Part shown: piece by piece, positions 5,694 through 10,411 of the stretch
Position numbering within the stretch: position 1 is the first letter of the stretch
How the letters are laid out: each line of letters starts with the position of its first letter
Assembly (NCBI GenBank): GCA_905479615.1
Contig: CAJQNH010000088.1
Span: forward strand, 1-10,411
Reading direction: 5' to 3'
DNA length: 10,411 nucleotides
DNA from: an uncultured Eudoraea sp.
GTDB lineage: Bacteria; Bacteroidota; Bacteroidia; Flavobacteriales; Flavobacteriaceae
The notes under the pieces: generated by a model
Told to the model about the DNA's origin: nothing
Databases searched by the model: none
The model's input: only the letters and a program-made list of their open reading frames with translations
Program-made: the position numbers and the translations under genes

Positions 5694-7452
5694 AGACACC
5701 GGAAAAGCATTTGATTTTAGACTCTTTAAACGAGTTTTAGCTTATACCAAACCCTATAAACTTACATTTTATGGAGTGGCCCTGGCTGCCATTTTTCTTT
5801 CAGGTTTTGCGGTTTTAACCCCCCTTATTGTTGGTGAAATTATTGATGGTGCCGTAAGACAAGGTGATTCTCAAAGGCTTTTAGTTCTTATCCTTGCAAT
5901 GACCGGGGTACTTTTAGGACAGGTTATCAGTCAGCTTTGTTTTAATTATTATGCGAATTGGCTCGGCGAATCGGTTATTAGAGATATACGGATAAATCTT
6001 TTCAATAAAATGATTGGCTTTAAAATGAAGTATTTCGATAATTCTTCAATTGGATTGCTCGTTACCCGCACTGTAGCTGATTTGCAACGTATAGGCGAGA
6101 TTTTTAGTCAGGGATTTTTTGTTATCGTATCTGACCTTCTTAAAATGATGGTTGTGGCTGTAGTCATGTTGATAATCAATTGGAAATTGGCACTTATCGT
6201 GTTCGCTGTTCTGCCTGTAATTATATATGCTACCCGACTATTCCAAAGGGCAATGAAGATAGCTTTTATAGATGTAAGGGCTGAGGTTTCCAACCTGAAT
6301 ACCTTTGTTCAGGAGCGTATAACAGGTATGAAGATCGTGCAGCTGTTTACCCGGGAAAAAATAGAAAGTGATAAGTTTCGGGAAATAAATAAAAAGCATA
6401 TGAATGCCTGGCTTAAAACGGTTTGGTATAATTCATTCTTCTTCCCAATTGCAGATATTGTTTCATCTATTACAGTAGGTTTAATAGTTTGGTATGGGGG
6501 TCTTCAAAATGTGACTAATATTCAATTGGATGAATACGGGACAATTTTTGCCTTTATTCTATTATCCGGCATGTTGTTTCAACCACTCAGACAGATAGCT
6601 GATAAATTTAATACGCTTCAAATGGGTATGGTGGCGGCAAATAGGGTTTTTAATATACTGGATACAGATAGTCATATTGAAGATATTGGGACTGTTGAAA
6701 AAGATCATGTACTCGGAAATATTAAGTTTGAAGGTGTTCATTTCGGCTATCTTGAGGATGAAGAAATACTGCACGGAATTTCCTTTGATGTGCAAGTGGG
6801 CCAGACCGTGGCCATAGTAGGAGCAACGGGAGCAGGGAAATCAACAATTATCAATCTCTTAAATCGTTTTTATGAGATTAATTCAGGCGTAATCCTGGTG
6901 GATAATATTAATATTACCAACTATAAGCTGGCCTCGCTTCGAAAGAACATAGCAGTTGTATTGCAGGATGTCTTTCTGTTTGCAGATACCATAGCCAACA
7001 ATATTTCTCTCAGGGATAAAACTATTTCTTTGGAGGATATTGAGGTGGCGGCAAAGCAAATAGGTGTTCACGAGTTTATCAATAGTTTACCCGGCGGATA
7101 CCAATACAATGTAAAAGAAAGAGGAGCCATGCTATCCAGCGGCCAACGGCAGCTAATAGCTTTCTTACGGGCTTATGTGAGTAATCCCAGCATATTGGTA
7201 CTGGATGAAGCTACTTCCTCTGTGGACACCTATTCTGAGCAGCTGATCCAAAAAGCTACGGAAAAAATCACTACTGGCAGGACTTCGATAATTATTGCTC
7301 ACCGTCTTGCCACCGTAAAGAAGGCCGATAAAATACTGGTCATGGATGCAGGTAAAATTCTTGAGAGCGGCACACATAGGGAGTTACTCAAAAAAGGAGG
7401 CTATTACAATAAACTCTATGAGGCCCAGTTTATGGCTGAGGAAGTGGCTTAG
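5686..7452 (+). CDS. ABC exporter half-transporter (MsbA/MdlB-like, TMD-NBD fusion)
   Basis: This is a 588-residue homo- or heterodimeric ABC half-transporter. The membrane domain spans roughly residues 20-310, with helices near 28-56, 66-90, 140-182 (two helices), 255-272 and 284-300. The nucleotide-binding domain spans about 345-580. In it are an A-loop Tyr (Y355), Walker A GATGAGKST (379-387), the Q-loop Gln (Q427, in VLQDVFLF), the signature LSSGQ (483-487), Walker B ILVLDEATS (503-511) with catalytic E508, and the H-loop His H539. The signature reads LSSGQ rather than LSGGQ; the rest of the ATPase core is complete, so it should hydrolyse ATP. The substrate (lipid, drug or peptide) cannot be read from sequence. 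Its start overlaps the truA stop by eight bases. It ends 11 bases before the convergent DUF3667 gene, with only a weak five-pair hairpin (7450-7463) and no T-run between them. Confidence 0.95.
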   Translation: MDKDTGKAFDFRLFKRVLAYTKPYKLTFYGVALAAIFLSGFAVLTPLIVGEIIDGAVRQGDSQRLLVLILAMTGVLLGQVISQLCFNYYANWLGESVIRDIRINLFNKMIGFKMKYFDNSSIGLLVTRTVADLQRIGEIFSQGFFVIVSDLLKMMVVAVVMLIINWKLALIVFAVLPVIIYATRLFQRAMKIAFIDVRAEVSNLNTFVQERITGMKIVQLFTREKIESDKFREINKKHMNAWLKTVWYNSFFFPIADIVSSITVGLIVWYGGLQNVTNIQLDEYGTIFAFILLSGMLFQPLRQIADKFNTLQMGMVAANRVFNILDTDSHIEDIGTVEKDHVLGNIKFEGVHFGYLEDEEILHGISFDVQVGQTVAIVGATGAGKSTIINLLNRFYEINSGVILVDNINITNYKLASLRKNIAVVLQDVFLFADTIANNISLRDKTISLEDIEVAAKQIGVHEFINSLPGGYQYNVKERGAMLSSGQRQLIAFLRAYVSNPSILVLDEATSSVDTYSEQLIQKATEKITTGRTSIIIAHRLATVKKADKILVMDAGKILESGTHRELLKKGGYYNKLYEAQFMAEEVA

Positions 7453-7463
7453 TACCTTTACTA

Positions 7464-8249
7464 TTAATTCTTCACCGGTTTAAGATCTTCCAAAGTGATT
7501 GTTCCTGTTGCGAAAAGTATAGCATAGAAAACCATAATTAAGCCAAAATACCCAATTAAGGCTAAAATCATAAACAGACAAGTTCTTAATATAACTTGGC
7601 CCGTTGAGAGCTTATTTATCCTCTGCATCACATAAACTGAGTAAACAAACATTACAGGTAGCATAAATGTAGACATCATCATATAATTTTGTGGGTCTAG
7701 GGTTAATACAATTAGGCTAATAAGGAAAGATAGGATACTAAATTGGGCTAAAGTATATAACATAACTACCAGGTATTCAGAGAATAAATATCCTTTCTTA
7801 TTAAAAGTTAGCCATCCGGCAATCCCAAAGATTGGGATAAATAAAATAAATACTAAGGATGAAAAGTCGTATATGACGGGCATTATTTTTTCATAAAATT
7901 CAGGGTTTACTCCTTGATTAAAGACATCCATGTCCATCTCCTCTAAGACAAAAACTTTTTGCATCAAAAAGTAAAGCAGACCGGAAAGGGTTAGCGCAAT
8001 CCCTAAATAACTTATTGGATTCAGGTACTTTCTTCGAATACCGGTAATATAACCATCAATGACGAGCTCTGGTTTGGTTAGCAAGTGTTTAAATGTCCTT
8101 AAGAAAGTATTGTCGAGATCAAAATAACGCTCAGTAATATCATGAGACAGATTTTTAAAAGTCAACCTGTTGCGTATAACTTTGGCGCCACAATTGGGGC
8201 AATAATCAAAATCTGTTTGTTGTTGTGTACCGCAATTTTTACACTCCAT
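7464..8249 (-). CDS. DUF3667 family membrane protein with N-terminal zinc ribbon
   Basis: This 261-residue protein starts with a compact zinc ribbon, MECKNCG then YCPNCG (C3, C6, C17, C20). A juxtamembrane segment of the DUF3667 type follows (DLDNTFLRTFKHLLTKPELV, then a GIRRKYLNPISYL anchor, residues 45-82). After it come about five hydrophobic segments, at roughly 78-97, 127-147, 157-182, 192-209 and 218-247. The ribbon is predicted to be cytoplasmic. DUF3667 is a Bacteroidota-rich family of unknown function; it is sometimes compared with Yip1-like membrane proteins, which I cannot confirm here. The ATG at 8249 lies two bases after the cdaA stop codon, so it is almost certainly expressed from the same message as the c-di-AMP cyclase. 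A role in controlling or anchoring that enzyme is only an inference from position. Confidence 0.87.
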   Translation of the reverse strand: MECKNCGTQQQTDFDYCPNCGAKVIRNRLTFKNLSHDITERYFDLDNTFLRTFKHLLTKPELVIDGYITGIRRKYLNPISYLGIALTLSGLLYFLMQKVFVLEEMDMDVFNQGVNPEFYEKIMPVIYDFSSLVFILFIPIFGIAGWLTFNKKGYLFSEYLVVMLYTLAQFSILSFLISLIVLTLDPQNYMMMSTFMLPVMFVYSVYVMQRINKLSTGQVILRTCLFMILALIGYFGLIMVFYAILFATGTITLEDLKPVKN

Positions 8250-8251
8250 AT

Positions 8252-9037
8252 TTAAAGTATATCTGCCTTTATCTTGTTAGCCAGGTCGGATAAATCCTTA
8301 AAAGGAACAAATTCACCGTCATTTATATAAGAGATAGAACCGGTTTCTTCACTAACAACAAGTGCAATGGCATCTGTTCGCTCCGTAATACCCACAGCTG
8401 CCCTATGCCTTAATCCAAAACGCAAGGGGATATTGCGCTCATTAGACAGAGGCAGTATAACCCTGGTAGCCATAATATTATTATTTTCAATAATAGCCGC
8501 CCCATCATGTAATGGACTATTCTTATAAAAAATACTTTCTATGATGGGTTGATTAATTTCGACATTCATAGTGTCTCCCGACGATTTTACAAAATCAAGA
8601 GAATTACTTCGTTTTATAACCAAAATAGCACCGGTTCTGCTTCTGCTCATTGTGTCGCATGCCTTGAGAATCGCATCAATATCTAATTTAGAAATAATAC
8701 CCTCTTGTCTTAAAAATTTAAATCGTTTTACAAAGTTCCGTTTATTCGCAAAATTGGTCGAACCAATCATAAGCAGGAATTTTCGTATTTCCTGTTGAAA
8801 AACAACAATTAAAGCAATTAAACCAACCGACATAAAACCACCAACCACACTACTGATCATTTTCATATCCAGTAATTGGGTTAATTTCCAAAATCCCCAG
8901 ACGATAACAATTCCAATAAAAATATTGATAGCAACGGTACCTCGTACCAGTTTGTAGATGTAATACAGCAGAATAGCCACAAGGAGGATATCTATAATGT
9001 CGGTGACCCTTAAATCCAGAAAGTTAAAAAAATCCAA
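8252..9037 (-). CDS. cdaA: Membrane-bound diadenylate cyclase (c-di-AMP synthase, CdaA type)
   Basis: The enzyme joins two ATP molecules into cyclic di-AMP, a messenger controlling potassium/osmolyte balance and envelope integrity in other bacteria. The 261-residue protein has three N-terminal membrane helices (about 12-30, 35-54, 66-82), then a linker and the DisA_N cyclase domain (about 105-245). The catalytic motifs DGA (178-180, in LHDGAAII) and RHR (210-212, in GLRHRAAVGITE) are both intact. The linker sequence VVFQQEIRKFLLMIGS is typical of the CdaA/DacA family. The start codon is TTG at 9037: no ATG lies upstream in frame, the next internal Met is after the first helix, and MDFFNFLDLR matches the usual N-terminus. 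It follows folP by 45 bases and precedes the DUF3667 gene by two. The Firmicutes partners cdaR and glmM are not adjacent. Confidence 0.95.
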   Translation of the reverse strand: MDFFNFLDLRVTDIIDILLVAILLYYIYKLVRGTVAINIFIGIVIVWGFWKLTQLLDMKMISSVVGGFMSVGLIALIVVFQQEIRKFLLMIGSTNFANKRNFVKRFKFLRQEGIISKLDIDAILKACDTMSRSRTGAILVIKRSNSLDFVKSSGDTMNVEINQPIIESIFYKNSPLHDGAAIIENNNIMATRVILPLSNERNIPLRFGLRHRAAVGITERTDAIALVVSEETGSISYINDGEFVPFKDLSDLANKIKADIL

Positions 9038-9082
9038 TCCTTGTTGTTTTTGTAAAATTAGGAAAAATAGATAAACAAAAAA

Positions 9083-9916
9083 TTAATCTTCAATTTGGTT
9101 TACCGCTTGCATTAATTCAATGCATTCCACTGCTTCTTTAACGTCGTGTACCCTTAAAATATTGGCACCTTTGGTTAATGCAAGGGTATTTAGGGCAGTG
9201 GTTCCATTCAATGCCTGATTTGCATCAATACCCAAAGTCTTATAGATCATGGACTTTCGGCTCAAACCTACAAGTATTGGCAATCCAAAGGTTTTAAAGA
9301 GGTTTAGATTTTGTAACAAGTAAAAACTTTGTGAAGGAGTCTTGGCAAACCCAAAACCAGGATCAATGATGATGTCATTAATGCCATATGATTTGGCAAG
9401 AGCTACTTTTTCCGACAAATAATAAAGGACGTCTTCTATCAGCTTATTATAATTAGTTTGTTTTGCCATGTTTTGTGGTGTTCCATTCATATGCATCATG
9501 ATATAAGGCACTTTAAAATCGGATATGATTTGCATCATATTAAGATCCAGATTTCCAGCTGAAATATCATTGATCATGGCAGCACCCTTTTCAAGACAAC
9601 GCCTGGCTACCTTACTTCGAAAGGTGTCTATAGACAGACAAATATCCGGAAAAGCATTAATTAACAGATCTACTATGGGTAAGATCCTGCGTAATTCTTC
9701 TTCTTCAGAAATATCAGTCGCACCCGGTCGGGAACTATAGGCGCCCAGGTCCACAAATGAGGCTCCCTCATCAAGTATTTTTTTTGCTTGTTTTAAAATA
9801 GCGACTTCATCCTTATATTTTCCTCCATCGTAAAAAGAGTCTGGAGTAACATTTAATATACCCATTACTTTTGGCTTCTTTAAATCTATCAGCCTGCCTT
9901 TACAATTTATTGTCAT
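9083..9916 (-). CDS. folP: Dihydropteroate synthase
   Basis: FolP condenses p-aminobenzoate with hydroxymethyl-dihydropterin diphosphate to dihydropteroate in folate synthesis and is the sulfonamide target. The 277-residue length is normal for the TIM-barrel family. Motifs in order are MGILNVTPDSFYDGG (18-32), VDLGAYSSRPGA (55-66, the usual ESTRPGA with Bacteroidota-type AYSS), SIDTF (95-99), INDISAG (115-121), MHMNGTPQNM (141-150), IIDPGFGFAKT (183-193), LVGLSRKSMI (215-224) and LRVHDV (254-259). Substrate-binding Asn22, Asp96, Asn116, Asp185 and Lys221 are present. No sulfonamide-resistance insertion is apparent, although resistance cannot be judged by eye. The ATG at 9916 begins a family-typical N-terminus (MTINCKGRLIDL). 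It leads the likely unit folP-cdaA-DUF3667 and is divergent from the DUF1599 gene. Confidence 0.97.
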   Translation of the reverse strand: MTINCKGRLIDLKKPKVMGILNVTPDSFYDGGKYKDEVAILKQAKKILDEGASFVDLGAYSSRPGATDISEEEELRRILPIVDLLINAFPDICLSIDTFRSKVARRCLEKGAAMINDISAGNLDLNMMQIISDFKVPYIMMHMNGTPQNMAKQTNYNKLIEDVLYYLSEKVALAKSYGINDIIIDPGFGFAKTPSQSFYLLQNLNLFKTFGLPILVGLSRKSMIYKTLGIDANQALNGTTALNTLALTKGANILRVHDVKEAVECIELMQAVNQIED

Positions 9917-9950
9917 AGGATTTTTTTAAACTATTTGGAGTATAAATTAT

Positions 9951-9981
9951 TTTGAAGACCAAGATTAAACTCCGAACTTTG
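9951..9981 (+). promoter_or_regulatory. Candidate promoter for the DUF1599 gene
   Basis: TTTG (9951-9954) is followed after 19 bases by GAACTTTG (9974-9981). This matches the Bacteroidota pattern TTTG-N19-TAnnTTTG except for one base. Transcription would start about 40 bases before the ATG at 10030. A second, less regular candidate is TTATTTTG at 9991-9998. Confidence 0.3.
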
Positions 9982-10029
9982 ATGTTTCCATTATTTTGAG
10001 CGAAATTTACGCAAATTAGAACAATTTAC

Positions 10030-10411
10030 ATGCAGCAAACCTCGGAACAATACGATGGCATCATAACTACGTGTCGGGACTTATTTTCAAAAAAAATGAA
10101 AGATTACGGAAGTGCGTGGCGAATTTTAAGACTACCTTCATTAACAGATCAAATTTATATTAAGGCCCAGCGGATCAGAAGTTTACAGGAAAACGAGGTC
10201 CGTAAAGTAGATGAAGGGGAAAAATCTGAATTTATTGGTATTATCAATTATGCAATTATGGCGCTCATACAATTGGAAAAGGGGGTTGCTCAGGAACCCG
10301 ATCTTCCGCCTGAAGAGGTCATTAGTTTATACAATAAGCATGTGGGAATTACAAAATCGCTTATGGAAAAGAAGAATCATGACTATGGGGAAGCCTGGAG
10401 AGATATGCGGG
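10030..10411 (+). CDS. DUF1599 domain protein (nucleotide-modification-associated), N-terminal part
   Basis: The open frame from ATG 10030 runs off the window after 127 complete codons. It contains two copies of a DYGxAWR motif, at residues 25-31 (KKMKDYGSAWR) and 118-124 (KKNHDYGEAWRDMR), each preceded by a helix. This shows the tandem-domain architecture of DUF1599 proteins. I recall this family as a nucleotide-modification-associated domain, linked to modified-base systems in phages but found as a core gene in Bacteroidota. A helical segment with an acidic stretch (EKSEFIGIINYAIMALIQLEKG, about 64-85) lies between the copies. The biochemical role is unknown. It is divergent from folP across a 113-base spacer. 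The 3' end is not in the window. Confidence 0.88.
   Translation, partial: MQQTSEQYDGIITTCRDLFSKKMKDYGSAWRILRLPSLTDQIYIKAQRIRSLQENEVRKVDEGEKSEFIGIINYAIMALIQLEKGVAQEPDLPPEEVISLYNKHVGITKSLMEKKNHDYGEAWRDMR

Noticed and set aside
7450..7463. Small hairpin TAGTA/TACTA between the convergent ABC exporter and DUF3667 genes
   Set aside because: Only five AT-rich pairs and no T-run on either strand, so it does not qualify as an intrinsic terminator.

Overview
The window looks like a chromosomal core-gene segment from a member of the Bacteroidota, most likely a (marine) Flavobacteriaceae. The evidence is the low GC, the absence of clear Shine-Dalgarno sequences, -7 promoter elements of the TAnnTTTG type, a Rho factor with a long low-complexity insertion, DUF4293, DUF3667 and DUF1599 proteins, and the order truA / ABC exporter / DUF3667 / cdaA / folP / DUF1599, which I recall as typical of flavobacterial genomes. 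No phage, transposase, CRISPR array, tRNA or rRNA is visible.

Layout. Bases 1-65 hold the last 20 codons of rpsT (ribosomal protein S20, + strand), followed by an intrinsic terminator. On the - strand lie a HEAT-repeat protein (114-875), a short SDR-like Rossmann protein lacking the usual catalytic Tyr/Lys (929-1531), and rho (1772-3358) with its own terminator. Bases 3359-3688 form a gene-free divergent region: the rho leader with two mutually exclusive hairpins, then a good promoter for the DUF4293 membrane protein (3689-4099, +), which ends in a strong terminator. Convergent to it is a YfcE/MJ0936-type metallophosphoesterase (4287-4787, -). Its stop codon lies inside a structured element (about 4170-4294, -) that closely resembles a non-coding RNA motif recurrent in Flavobacteriia, probably Flavo-1. 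A 153-base divergent spacer leads to truA (4941-5693, +, TTG start), which overlaps an ABC exporter half-transporter (5686-7452, +) by 8 bases. Convergent with these is a three-gene unit, folP - cdaA - DUF3667 (9916 down to 7464, -). The window ends inside a + strand DUF1599 gene (from 10030).

How the genes work together. Most are housekeeping genes: translation (rpsT), transcription termination (rho), tRNA pseudouridylation (truA), folate synthesis (folP) and c-di-AMP synthesis (cdaA). The points that deserve a second look are the ncRNA-like element fused to the phosphoesterase stop codon, the disordered insertion in Rho, the catalytically degenerate SDR and HEAT protein placed between rpsT and rho, and a zinc-ribbon polytopic membrane protein two bases downstream of the c-di-AMP cyclase with no CdaR/YbbR-type partner nearby. 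I do not see a clear new defence or mobile system; the window is mostly ordinary core genome.
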